From positions 33,999,501 through 34,063,500 of the forward strand of contig NC_083380.1 in NCBI RefSeq assembly GCF_031755915.1: 64,000 nucleotides of DNA. Reading direction: 5' to 3'. The position numbers and the translations under genes are program-made. Positions within the stretch are counted from its first letter, which is position 1. Each line of letters starts with the position of its first letter. A model generated the notes under the pieces. It was not told where the DNA came from, did not search any database, and saw only the letters and a program-made list of their open reading frames with translations. The DNA is from Ziziphus jujuba (taxonomy: Eukaryota; Streptophyta; Magnoliopsida; Rosales; Rhamnaceae). Of the stretch, positions 1 to 9,867 are shown piece by piece.

Positions 1-924
1 CTATAACTCTGTTTTCAATTGTTGCTGTGTCTTTGCTTTGAAGGTTATATGGGGAAGCCATTAATTAGCCATGAAACTGATGGATAGATTTTATGATTAA
101 GTATTGATCATTTTTCAAAACTGGATCGGAAAGTGCAAAATCTGTTTCTATATGGTGCAAGGTTGCAGATAGCCATTATTAATGAATTGTCTCATTGATA
201 ACTTTTATATTTAAGAGAGGTCTTGTAACTTCTAGCTCTATGATGCTCTAAAATGTAAAAAAATAAAATTTGAATAAAAAAATCAATATATATCTTTTGC
301 AAAAAAAATCTTAAATAAAAAAAAATAAAAAATCAAATGTTTATCTATCTAGCCGAAGGCTGCAAATTTTGGACAATGATGATGGAGAAGCCAGACCACA
401 GCCAAAGGAAGAAGAAACAGACAGGGCTTCAGAAGGCGCACAAAAACTACACACTGCAAATTTTTATCTTTTCACCCAAAAAAAAAAAAAAAAAAAAAAA
501 AAAAAGAAAACAAAAGTTATATAAAACTGAGTTTATGCGACAAATCATATTTTTTATACACATGCCATTTAATTATTTGAAATCGTTTTAGTACATCCCA
601 AGAATTTTGGGTTTTTTTTTTTTCTTTTTCCTCTCTTTTTGGCTTCCTAGGACATCCATGATTTTCTCATTGGTGGGGCTAAAAAAAAAAAAAAAAAAAG
701 ACAAAAAGGAAAAAGAAATAGCACATAGCTATAATTCAAGGGCTAGTATGGTCAACTAACTGGTCGTGCCAAGGGAAGTCCGGGGTCATTTCAGGGGCCT
801 GGGTTTGTATCACAGATTAGACTCAAAACTAACTCTAGAAATCATCTAACCAATTGAACGGCAGAGGAAGGAAGATGCATGCTACCTACTCCTTATTTTA
901 TTTTATTTTCGTGGCTTTAAGGTA
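1..924. other. gene-poor flank, no gene seen
   Basis: AT-rich sequence with homopolymer A runs (about 479-505 and 681-699) and T runs. No ORF here resembles a protein family; the longest simply translates an A run. The first 260 bases could be a transcript tail, but nothing proves it. Nothing else can be supported. Confidence 0.6.
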
Positions 925-932
925 TGCTACAT

Positions 933-1885
933 TAGGGATGTCAACGGGGCGGGGCGGGGCCGGTTTTTAAAATCCCGTCCCCATCCCCGTATGGGATTTT
1001 TCATACCATCCCCGCAATTTTTCTCGTTTTTTTAGAAGCGGGGCGGGGACAGAGATTCCCCAATCGGTGGCGGTGCGGGGACGGTTTCCCCATTTGTTTT
1101 TTTTTCATATAATTAATATAATTTTTTTTGATAAATTTATATTAAAAAAATTTCTTCTATAAGCAAAATATAAATAAAATGACCAAAAATATAATAAAAA
1201 TACAATAAAAGATATTAAAGTTCAAATTTATAATTTTAATAACATACATTCTCAAAAAATACAATATAATATAATCCAAATACATAAACATAAAATTTAT
1301 AAAAATGCACATGCACACATAATAAAGTTTTATTTCTCATTTCCTTAAGTCTCCATGAAAGAATGTTCCGTAAGAGTTGATTGCTACAAAAATAGACAAA
1401 AATATTAAATAATATCAAAAAATTTTAAACAATTTAATATAAACATTTTTTGTAATAAATAAATTCAATTTACCTCCTCATCAATTTCTATGTCACTCAT
1501 AGTAGAAGAACAAGCTCCAACATACGGTGAAGAAGATGAAACTAACAAAAATGAGATTAATTAGTTAACAATAAATACAAAAATTATTAAACACAAAAAA
1601 ATATAAAATTTAATTTTTCATACCATTAATTTCAGCCCATAACCAATCGAATAAGTTTAATTTTAATTTTCAAAATATTAAAAAAAATATTAAAAAAAAA
1701 AGGTAATATATACGGGCCGGATTCGGGCCGGGGTCTTTAATACCCGGTCCCGGTCCATCCCCGCTTCGGGTCTAAGAGAGTAAACCCAAGCCCGCCCCGT
1801 CACCCCGTTTTTGCGGGGAAAAACCGCCCCGTTAAGGACGGTGCACCGCGGTTTCGGGGATGGGCGGGGCAAATTGACATCCCTA
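933..1885. mobile_element. hAT-type MITE with GC-rich ends
   Basis: A 953-bp non-autonomous DNA transposon. Both ends begin TAGGGATGTCAA as a 12-bp terminal inverted repeat, and a perfect 8-bp target duplication TGCTACAT flanks it (925-932 and 1886-1893). Eight-bp duplications and TAGGG-type ends are hallmarks of the hAT superfamily. About 150 bp inside each end is strikingly rich in GGGGCGGGG and CCCCGCCCC blocks, while the core (about 1100-1690) is very AT-rich. The two ends could pair into a long imperfect stem. No transposase ORF is present, so it would need an enzyme in trans. A short acidic reading frame near 1490-1555 (minus) is of unknown meaning. Confidence 0.9.
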
Positions 1886-1893
1886 TGCTACAT

Positions 1894-3199
1894 AGCTTCT
1901 TTTGTTTTCATTAAATAATTTAACGTAGGTTTCGAAATTCAACCTGTCAGATCAAAAAGCCAAGAAGAAAGATAAAGATTTTTTTAAGTTTCAATAGTGC
2001 CATTAATATCTACAGGACACCTACGGCCTGTTGAAGCATATAACCATATATATACATGAATAATGTACCTTTATCACAACCTTAATCATTTATTTATTTT
2101 GTTTACCAGTTAACACCTTGTATAGATACATACCTCATCAGTCTCTCATTAAGACTTCTTGATAAATTTAAATTTCCATTAAAATCTTATTTATCAGTTT
2201 TTAGATCTCTTCATATGTATTTGAAATTTTTTATAAATTCAGCAAAATATTACAATTTTAAAAGAATAAAATAAACTTTATCAAAATTTATATAAATCCT
2301 AAATACTTATTTAAATATTAACTATTAAAATATTTTAAAAATTGATAAATGAACCTCTTATGAAAGTTCATTAGAATCTTCATATGTAATGATTTTCACT
2401 TTTGAAATAGCTAAATTAATTTGCAATATGGCAAGAGATTTTTGCAACTTAGATGGAGGAGGAGGTGGTTTTTCAGCTAGATCAGTCCAAGCTGATACTT
2501 CCTTTTTCCAATTTTACTTTTTGGCAATTAATTACAACTATCATGTTTTTTACAAAAACAAACAGATAAATAAATAAATAAATATAAAGTTTAAACGACT
2601 TAATTAGTCATTACATCGTAAAGGAAAATAAATAAATAAAATGTGACTACCAATGGTACACATCATTTATAATAATATTTGATGTGGTTGCATATTACAA
2701 CGCGGAGTACATATTCCATTGATACGCCATGTCAATTTTTGTTTAGATCTCTACGTAAGACCTTTTGTCCCTACCTTTCTATCCCTTGACCTGGCCCTTC
2801 AATAAAAATTAAACATGTCATTAACATATTTCTAAAAGAAATGACCGTTATTTTGTAATTTTGTTTACTCTTTTGATTTGTATGTCTTTGTGATCTGGAG
2901 TAAAATCTGATTAGCTTATTCTCTTCATTGCTTAAATCAAGAAAGTCTCAGCCTGCAGATTCAAATATACCCCACAAGCATCACAAATGGAAGTTTTTGA
3001 ATATCAACTTCCATCAAAGAATTTGAGAGTTACTCACCAGCTATTAATAATTATCCTATTCCTAGCTTGAAACCCATGTTATCTTTGTTGGATTTATGCT
3101 TCAGAAGCAATCTAAGTCGTTGATTAAGAATCTTAATTAATAGTGGCCGTTGGATCTTCAAACTAGCTAATAAAGTGATAGAACCCATTATAGAGACAA
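1894..3199. other. AT-rich intergenic, no gene seen
   Basis: Between the MITE and the first TNL remnant. AT-rich with scattered short repeats. The first part of the TIR domain expected upstream of 3200 was searched for here and not found, so that gene appears to have lost its 5' end. Confidence 0.5.
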
Positions 3200-3686
3200 G
3201 TGTGCCCATCTGTTGGGTTCAAGGTAATTAGGAAACCTGAAAAGCTTCCAAAATGGAAGATTGCCCTGACTAAAGCTGCCAATCTTTCTGGATGGCATTT
3301 GACCAACGGCTATTTGTGTGTTTGCCTTCTAATATTTATTATGCCTTTTGTTTTATATCCATGTAAATATAGCATCCCAGTGTTTAATTTGAAATTTTTT
3401 AATTTGTTAACTATGAATTAGTTTAGTTTGTGGAAGGATGTGGATCCTGTTTCTACAGCCCCATCTGGATTTGTGTTTCAAATCCTTAATTTGTAAATCA
3501 TGGGCAAAATTTTTAACCTAAAGAAATAGAATATACTAGCTTGCTTGAAATATTTTTATCAATTCAATAATCTCAATCTTTCAGTCTAAAATTGTTTAAG
3601 CTTCGATGTCATTAGCTATCTTTATTATTTTTAATTCTTAAAATTATGTTTTATATGGGGGCAGAAATGACTCCTAATTAATACAG

Positions 3687-4755
3687 ACAGTTGTGGAAGC
3701 AGCACTGAGCAAATTGAATCGCACACCTCTTTATGTTGCCAAGTACCCAGTTGGAATAGAAAATCGTCTTGAGGATTTGGGTTCATTAATGAATCTTGGA
3801 GCCAATGGTGTTCGAGTGATAGGGATTTATGGACTTGGTGGTATAGGTAAGACAACTATTGCTAAAGCTGTTTTCAATAAATTTGCCGATGAGTTTGAAG
3901 GTTCAGCTTCCTAGCAAATGTTAGAGAAATGTCAAAGCAACATCGTGGCCTAATTCAGTTACAAGAAGCACTTCTGTTTGACATTTTGGGGGATAAAAAC
4001 TTAAAGGTTGGGAATATCCATAGAGGCATTAACATCATAAGGGAGAGGCTTCGTTACAAAAGAGTACTTATAGTACTTGACAATGTGGATCACTTTGACC
4101 AGTTGGAGACATTAGCTGGATCGCATGACTGGTTTGGTTCAAGAAGCAGAATTATCATTACAACTAGATATAAGCACTTCCTAACCGTTCATGGAGCCGA
4201 TGATACATATGAGGTTGGGGGACTACGTTATGATCAAGCTCTAGAACTCCTACGCTACAATGCTTTAAACTTGGACAAAGCTGTAAAAGGTCACCATGAG
4301 CTCTCAAAACGTGTTGTAGGTTATGCTAATGGGATTCCTTTGGCTCTTAATGTGTTAGGTTCCTTTCTATGTGATAAGGATGAAGATGAGTGGAAGAGTG
4401 CCATCAAGAATTTGGAAAGGAAACCCAACAAGGAGATTTATGCAATGCTTAAAATAAGTTATGATGCTTTACAGGATAATGAGAAGGCTATCTTTCTTGA
4501 TATTGCATGTTTCTTTGTTAGAGAGAACAAAGACTATGTCAGTGAAATACTAGAGAGTTTTAATTTCTGTCCAACCATTGGAATTAGAGTTCTTATTGAT
4601 ATGTCTCTTATAACCATAGAGTTAGGCAAGGTGAGAATGCATAACTTGATACAAGAAATGGGCTGGGAAATTGTCCGCCAAGAATCTGCTGAAATTGACA
4701 AATGTAGTAGATTGTGGTTACCAAAGGATGTTTTCCATGTCTTTTGGGAAAAAAA
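3687..4755 (+). pseudogene. TNL1 NB-ARC exon, frameshifted
   Basis: Nucleotide-binding switch domain. Motifs in order: P-loop GIGKTTIAKA, kinase-2 LIVLDNVD, RNBS-B SRIIITTR, GLPL-type GIPLAL, RNBS-D FLDIACFF, and an MHD-type motif reading MHN (4637-4645). The frame shifts by one base between EGS and the following LANVRE (about 3905-3910), creating a TAG. The exon ends at a GTGAGT donor. Comparison with the related exon ending NM at 15832, where the split is phase 0, implies one extra A before this donor. Residues around the P-loop are intact, so the lesions are local and not general decay. Confidence 0.85.
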
Positions 4756-4881
4756 TGGTGAGTCTTCAAAACGAGCTCCACTAATTGCCTTTTTCGTTTT
4801 TCCTAGACACTCTCTCTCTCTCTCTCTACAACACATTATTGTGGTCCTGATGCATCATCTGCTCTGCTATGAACTTTTCAG

Positions 4882-5157
4882 GGAACAAATGCAATTGAAG
4901 GCATTAAGCTGCACTTGCCTCGAGTGGAAACTCTGGAATTGAGTGCTGAAGCATTCAAAAATATGAAAAGGCTTCGTTTGCTTATATTTGACGAGGTACG
5001 CCTGTCCACAACCATTGACAATCTTCCTAATGAGTTACGGTTTATCAATTGGCCTGGGTATCAATTTCCCACTTTGCCATTTAGTTCTGGTCGAAAGCAA
5101 CTTGTCATACTTAATATGCCTCATAGCCATATTGAACAACTGGGCGAAGGATTCAAG
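4882..5157 (+). pseudogene. TNL1 first LRR exon
   Basis: Begins GTNAIEGIKL, the standard opening of the exon that joins NB-ARC to the LRRs in TNLs, after a TTTTCAG acceptor. It contains FKNMKRLRLL and the INWPGYQFPTLP segment and ends at a GTATGT donor. Length 276 bp, identical to the TNL2 counterpart. No internal lesion. Confidence 0.85.
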
Positions 5158-5257
5158 GTATGTAAAAATTACAATGTATTTTGCTTTTTCCTGTAACTAC
5201 ATAGTTATGTACTTAAAAAACTAATTTACGTTTTCTCTTTCTTTTCTTTGTATGCAG

Positions 5258-6412
5258 AATTTTGAAAACTTGAAATCTGTGAACTTAAGTTCGTCAGAAT
5301 TTTTAACCAAAATCCCTGAACTCTCAACAGCCCCAAACATTGAGAGTTTATATCCTGACCATTGTACAAATTTAGTTGAGATTCATGAGTCAATTGGATC
5401 TCTTATTAGGCTGGTCGCATTGGACCTTCAGTTTTGTCTTAATCTCAGGATTTTTCCAAGCACTCTTCGTGCAAAGCACCTTAGAAAACTGAACTTCAAA
5501 GGCTGCTCTAGTCTTGCAAGACTTCCAAATATTGTCGTAGAAATGAAAAATTTGAAGGTGCTTTGTTTATCTGGTACTGCAATTAAAAAGTTGCCTGACC
5601 TCTCGAAAGTCCCAAATCTTGAGAGTTTATATCTCGAACATTGTAAAAATTTGGTTGAAGTTCATGAGTCTGTTGGATCTCTTGCTAGTTTGCAGACATT
5701 GAGCCTTCAGTTTTGCCGTAACCTCAGGATTCTTCCAAGATTTCTCCGACCAATATGTCTTGGAGCACTGAATCTCAGAAACTGCTATAGTCTTGAAAAT
5801 TTTCCCGACATTCTTCCAGAAGTGCAAATTTTACGCTCCCTTTATTTATCTGGTAGTGCCATAAAAGAGTTGCCTTCCTCGATTGAGCATCTTGTTTCTC
5901 TTCGAACTTTAAATTTGGAGTCTTGTAGAAAACTTGAGCATATTCCAAGTAGCATTTATAAGCTACATCAACTTGAGTGGCTTTGTCTTCGTGATTGCTC
6001 AAATCTTTGCAAGTTTCCAAAGAACATCTCATCCTCCAATTGTAATGTAACATTCCCAAGTTCGTAGTTGCGTCCTGTAGCCTTTCAAATAGGTCCCAAT
6101 AGCAGTTTAAATTTTGCCCTTCCCATGTTAACGTCGCTTGATCTTCAAAATTGCAATCTATCGAAAGTGGATTTCCTTGTGACTCCCAATGGTTTTCACA
6201 GCCTTCAGCATTTATATCTAGGTGAAAACAAGTTTGTCAACCTTCCATCTATTGACAGACTTCCAAAACTTTGGTATGTTAATTTGAATGGTTGTAAATT
6301 CCTAAGGAAAATTCCAGAGCTTCCAAGAAATCTATCATATCTATATGCAAGCGATTGCAAATCATTTCTTGATATTCAAGGCAAGATCATGGCCAAGATC
6401 AAATTGAATAAG
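5258..6412 (+). pseudogene. TNL1 main LRR exon with internal module duplication and TAG
   Basis: Leucine-rich repeats of the plant-specific TNL type, opening NFENLKSVNL after a TATGCAG acceptor. Two successive ~90-residue blocks resemble each other closely: each runs from PNIESLY/PNLESLY through the ESIGSL/ESVGSL repeat to SGTAIKKLP/SGSAIKELP. This indicates an internal tandem duplication of three to four repeats. An in-frame TAG at 6065-6067 interrupts the frame, which continues with normal LRR sequence to a GTATCT donor at 6413. Confidence 0.85.
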
Positions 6413-6415
6413 GTA

Positions 6416-6418
<3 letters not shown>

Positions 6419-6448
<30 letters not shown>
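6419..6448 (+). repeat. (CT)n microsatellite in TNL1 intron
   Basis: About 14 uninterrupted CT units immediately after the donor of the last TNL1 intron. A CT-rich tract also sits in the earlier intron near 4808-4827. Confidence 0.9.
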
Positions 6449-6451
<3 letters not shown>

Positions 6452-6512
6452 ACTTATCATTTGCTGTCATAATAACGGCTGTCATTTGATGTTAAACTTG
6501 TATTTGTTGAAG

Positions 6513-7010
6513 GACTCTGAAATCCAACTTATATATCCAAGACATGATATTCCACAATGGTTTAGCCATAAATGTGAAGGGGATTCAGTGGCCTTCATTT
6601 TGCTTCATTCAAATGAATGGAAGGAATTTTCTGGAGTGGTTATCTGCGGTGTTTTTAAAGTGGACTGCAAAGCAGTAAAATTTTCATTACAACGTGTTGG
6701 AGATACACTACCTGCATCCCAACGAGTCCAGTCCCAATATGTTGCATCCCAGCGAGTCCAGTCCCAATATGTATCTTTGGGGGCATCCCTTAACCGGTCA
6801 ATCCCTTCGGCAAAGTCTGGTGACATGTGGCTTCACTGTCTCCCTGCAAGTACTTGTCCTAAACTAATGACTGGTAACATCTATAAGCTCTCATTTTCAT
6901 CACTGGAGAAAACTTCTGCAAAGTTTATCTCGCGTTGTGGAGTCCACGTTCTATGGGGTGAAGATGATATACATTCCGAGTTGCTGGTAATCGCAACTTG
7001 GAAGATCTGA
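6513..7010 (+). pseudogene. TNL1 C-JID exon
   Basis: C-terminal jelly-roll/Ig-like domain (C-JID) found after the LRRs of many TNLs and involved in effector contact. It is recognised by PRHDIPQWFSHKCEGDSV followed by the VVICGVF strand. The frame is open to TGA at 7008-7010. It contains a 10-residue tandem duplication (ASQRVQSQYV twice) from a 30-bp DNA repeat. Related fragments of the domain occur at 33293-33718 and at 44855-49500 in this window. Confidence 0.85.
6714..6773 (+). repeat. 30-bp tandem duplication in C-JID exon
   Basis: Two 30-bp units (6714-6743 and 6744-6773) starting GCATCCC, differing at two positions. The duplication keeps the reading frame and adds ten residues in the C-JID domain. 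Confidence 0.95.
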
Positions 7011-7600
7011 ACCTTCGGAGATCAAAACAGCCCAGAAACGTTCATATCTTAAGCCGCGTATGAATGCCCTGTTACCTATTTTTCTTTCTGCCTGTGTCTT
7101 TTCCATTTTCTCTTTTCCTACTCTTTTATTATTATTATTACTTTTTTTACTTGTATATGTTTTAGTTTTTGATGTTTTGAAGTTAAAATCAAACAAAATA
7201 CTTCACAAATTGGACCATCAGTTTAATCGCGGGGCGGTTGAGTAAATTCCTCTGTTTTTGTTTTGCATACTTTATAATTCTGAAGTTTTCAATATTAAAC
7301 AAAACAAAATATTTCACATATGTGCTACTGACTCTCGTACGCGTATATAATATATGCCAATCACCAGTCATTTTCTAGCTATTTTTATATGAAGAAATTT
7401 AATGCTGAGAAAATAGTATTCATACTTTTGATAGTCTGTTACAGATGAAGCAGATGGTTGATAGATGTCATATATGTAGACGAATCAATGGCATAGCATG
7501 GTGTGACAATCAAATGTTTATAGGTGATACTGTTTAGGGCGACGATTCACAGTTTTGTTTATTATAAATTTAGTTTTGTTTTTTGAATATTATGAAAGGT
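7011..7600. other. intergenic, no gene seen
   Basis: TNL1 3' flank: TTATTA-rich and T-rich sequence without a recognisable gene. Its sequence is unlike the 3' flank shared by the other TNL remnants of this window (16.9, 33.7, 49.5 kb), so TNL1 belongs to a different subgroup. Confidence 0.5.
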
Positions 7601-7720
7601 CAGCATCATATCAGGCAGTAACCTTGCGATAAGTTCATTTTGTATGGCTGATTATCATAACAGCATCATATCAGGCAGTAACCTTGCGATAAGTTCATTT
7701 TGTATGGCTGATTATCATAA
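7601..7720 (+). repeat. perfect 60-bp tandem duplication over a start codon
   Basis: Units 7601-7660 and 7661-7720 are the same except at the edges. The unit contains the ATG of the TIR exon below, so two in-frame ATGs and a repeated 20-residue leader result. The lack of divergence shows that it is young. Confidence 0.95.
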
Positions 7721-7892
7721 CACTCTTCCCCAGACAATCTCTCCCTCATCATCTTCTTCAACCACCCAAAGACTAAGAGTTAGATATGATGTTTTCTTGA
7801 GTTGCCAAGGTGACAGCCGGCGCAGTTCCACTGCCCATTTACATCCAGCTCTGAATCACAAAAGGAATTACATGAAACTGCTTGGCGGTTGA
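7644..7892 (+). pseudogene. N-terminal TIR exon fragment
   Basis: After a serine/threonine-rich leader the frame reads RYDVFLSCQGDSRRSSTAHL, the start of a TNL TIR domain (normally YDVFLSFRGEDTR, so the box is already altered). The match ends after about 30 residues of TIR, then the frame stops at 7890-7892. It may be the 5' end of the TNL whose later exons lie at 15.3-16.9 kb, separated from them by the copia insertion; that link is inference. Start choice is ambiguous because the 60-bp duplication supplies two ATGs. Confidence 0.75.
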
Positions 7893-8541
7893 TTAGAACA
7901 GATAGAAACGGAATCATTAAAATTAAGCAAAAAGTAAGAAGCCAAAGCTTTAACTGGTCCAATTCCCATGACAATCACAAGCTCTCAGCGCTCATAAAAC
8001 TCAACAATGGAAACGACAAAATCTTAGCTGACGTGGCAAACCATGGCAAGAACACCTTAGCTACCATGGGCTCACGGCATTACAAAACACACCGTTGGAT
8101 TGAGAACAAAAATACAAACAAACGAATGTAACACAAGTGGACAATAACTTTAAAACTAAGGCAGCGGTAACGTTCAAACCCTAAACCCTTATTCCTAAAT
8201 TGAAGAAGCTCCATTAAAGCACGAGTTGCAAAGGTGAAACGAAATCTGGTCGACGGCCAGACATCAGCAGTTTTTGTAAAAGAAAAAAGAGTAATAATAA
8301 ATGAAAAAAAAAAAAAGAAGAAGAAAGAAAACAATTTATTAACAATTATATTAGATTTTTGGAATTAATTAATCTGTAAAGAGAAATACATGTACATGTA
8401 ATATGTGTGTGTATGTGTGTGTATCTATATACATATATATATATTTAGAAAAACAAAGCAATATAGAGGACAACTGTGGCCCAATCTCATATTCGAACAC
8501 TTGTTCACTCTCAAATACAGATTATTCACATATAGCTTCTA
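7893..8541. other. intergenic with short TG/TA repeats
   Basis: No recognisable coding sequence. It contains a short TGTGTG/TATATA tract near 8402-8442. Flanks the copia element. Confidence 0.5.
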
Positions 8542-8999
8542 TGTTGTGGTTCTCCGACCACTTTAGAGAAGAAATATGAGAAGAAAAATAAAAAGAATTT
8601 TATTACTCTCTAGGAAATAGAATACAAAAATACAAAAACTTCTCTCTTGGATTCTCACGTGGAATCTCTCCCCTTACTGTCAAACTCTCTCTGAAATTTG
8701 CTCACTCTTCTCTCAAGCTCTCTCTGGAACTTAAACACTCTCTCTCTCGGAGTTTTCTCTCAATATTCCTCACTTGGGATAATATTGAGCTTGCTCTCTT
8801 GGCTTTTTTGCATGCAATGGGATGGAGCCTATTTATAGGCTTACAAAGTCGGTTGCATGGCCACAATCTTCAACAGCTTCTGACAGTAGCCCACAATTGT
8901 TGAGCAATCCATTTTCGGTGCAGCAATGGCCATTGTCAAAAATGGTGGCTGTGCAGTCTTCACACTGTCGGTGCAGTGGTGGTGCGGCTGGACTTCACA
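8542..8999 (-). repeat. copia copy 1, 3' LTR
   Basis: 458 bp, TGTTGTGG...CTTCACA on the plus strand. On the minus strand it has a TATAAATA box (8830-8837) inside a 7-bp hairpin. It carries one copy of the 46-bp U3 unit, which is present twice in the partner LTR. Confidence 0.95.
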
Positions 9000-9012
9000 A
9001 TTCTCCCCCTCC
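9000..9012 (-). other. polypurine tract of copia copy 1
   Basis: On the minus strand GGAGGGGGAGAAT directly abuts the 3' LTR, as expected for the plus-strand primer of reverse transcription. The same tract is at 54307-54319 in copy 2. Confidence 0.9.
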
Positions 9013-9033
9013 AGCCGCATTTAAAACTGATGG

Positions 9034-9867
9034 TCATCTGCCATCTATTCCAGCTATGTCTCTGCATAGCTTCAGCTTCTCTTGAGCAACAACTTTTGTT
9101 AGCATATCTGCTGGATTCTCTTTTGTGTGGATCTTCATCAGTTTCAGCAACTGTTGATCTATTACTTCGCGTATCCAATGATAGCGGATGTCAATGTGCT
9201 TTGTACGGGAATGATACATTGAGTTTTTGCTCAAATCCATGGCACTTTGGTTATCACAATGTATCTTGTAGTCTTCTTGCTTGATGCCCAATTCTGTGAG
9301 AAAACGCTTTAACCACAACATTTCCTTACCCGCTTCCGCTGCGGCAATGTACTCTGCTTCAGTAGTGGATAAAGCAACACACTTCTGCAATCTTGACTGC
9401 CATGACACAGCTCCCCCTGCAAAAGTGTAGAGATAACCTGATGTAGACTTTCTATTATCAGGGTCTCCGGCCATATCTGCATCTGTATAGCCTTCTAAGA
9501 TTGGATCACCTCCCCCGTAGCTCAAGCACAGCTTCGATGTACATTTAAGATACCTGAGAATCCATTTGACTGTTTCCCAGTGTTTCTTTCCAGGATTTGA
9601 AAGAAATCTGCTCACAACACCTACTGCGTGAGCAATGTCTGGTCTGGTACACACCATTGCATACATCAGACTTCCTACTGCTGAAGAATATGGTACTAAA
9701 GCCATCTCCTCTATCTCTTCTTTGGATGAGGGGCACAATCTCTTACTCAACTTAAAATGATTTGCAAGTGGAATGCTGACCGGTTTGGCTTTATCCATGT
9801 TGAATCTCTTTATCACCCGTTCAACATACTTCTCTTGAGATAGCCATAACCTTCTATTCTTCCTGTC
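9034..9867 (-). pseudogene. copia copy 1 pol, end of RT and RNase H
   Basis: RNase H part of the polyprotein, downstream of the nonsense codon. Motifs: YTDADMAGDPDNRKSTSGY, the VALSTTEAEY catalytic segment, CDNQSA and RTKHIDIRYH. It is continuous in frame with the upstream ORF except for one TGA at 9868-9870. Copy 2 has CGA (Arg) at that codon, so a single C-to-T change at a CpG cut the polyprotein. Confidence 0.9.

Larger units (their letters stand above)
3200..7010 (+). pseudogene. TIR-NB-LRR immune receptor pseudogene (TNL1), 5' truncated
   Basis: TNL proteins are intracellular immune receptors: TIR signals, NB-ARC is the nucleotide switch, LRRs and the C-terminal C-JID domain sense effectors. 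Visible in order: the last ~30 residues of TIR (3224-3318), NB-ARC exon (3687-4755), first LRR exon (4882-5157), main LRR exon (5258-6412) and C-JID exon (6513-7010). Intron positions match the usual TNL layout, and the 276-bp exon has the same length as its relative at 15957-16232. Lesions: most of TIR absent; a one-base loss near 3907 with TAG at 3912-3914; an apparent extra A in the run at 4749-4755 that puts the splice out of phase; in-frame TAG at 6065-6067. Long frames survive between lesions, so decay looks recent. Confidence 0.9.

Noticed and set aside
740..860. Possible old SINE (TGGTCGTGCCAAGG and GGGTTTGTATC)
   Set aside because: Box matches are weak and no target duplication or tail was found.
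2389..2577. Possible missing TIR exon of TNL1
   Set aside because: The Gly-rich frame has no TIR motifs.
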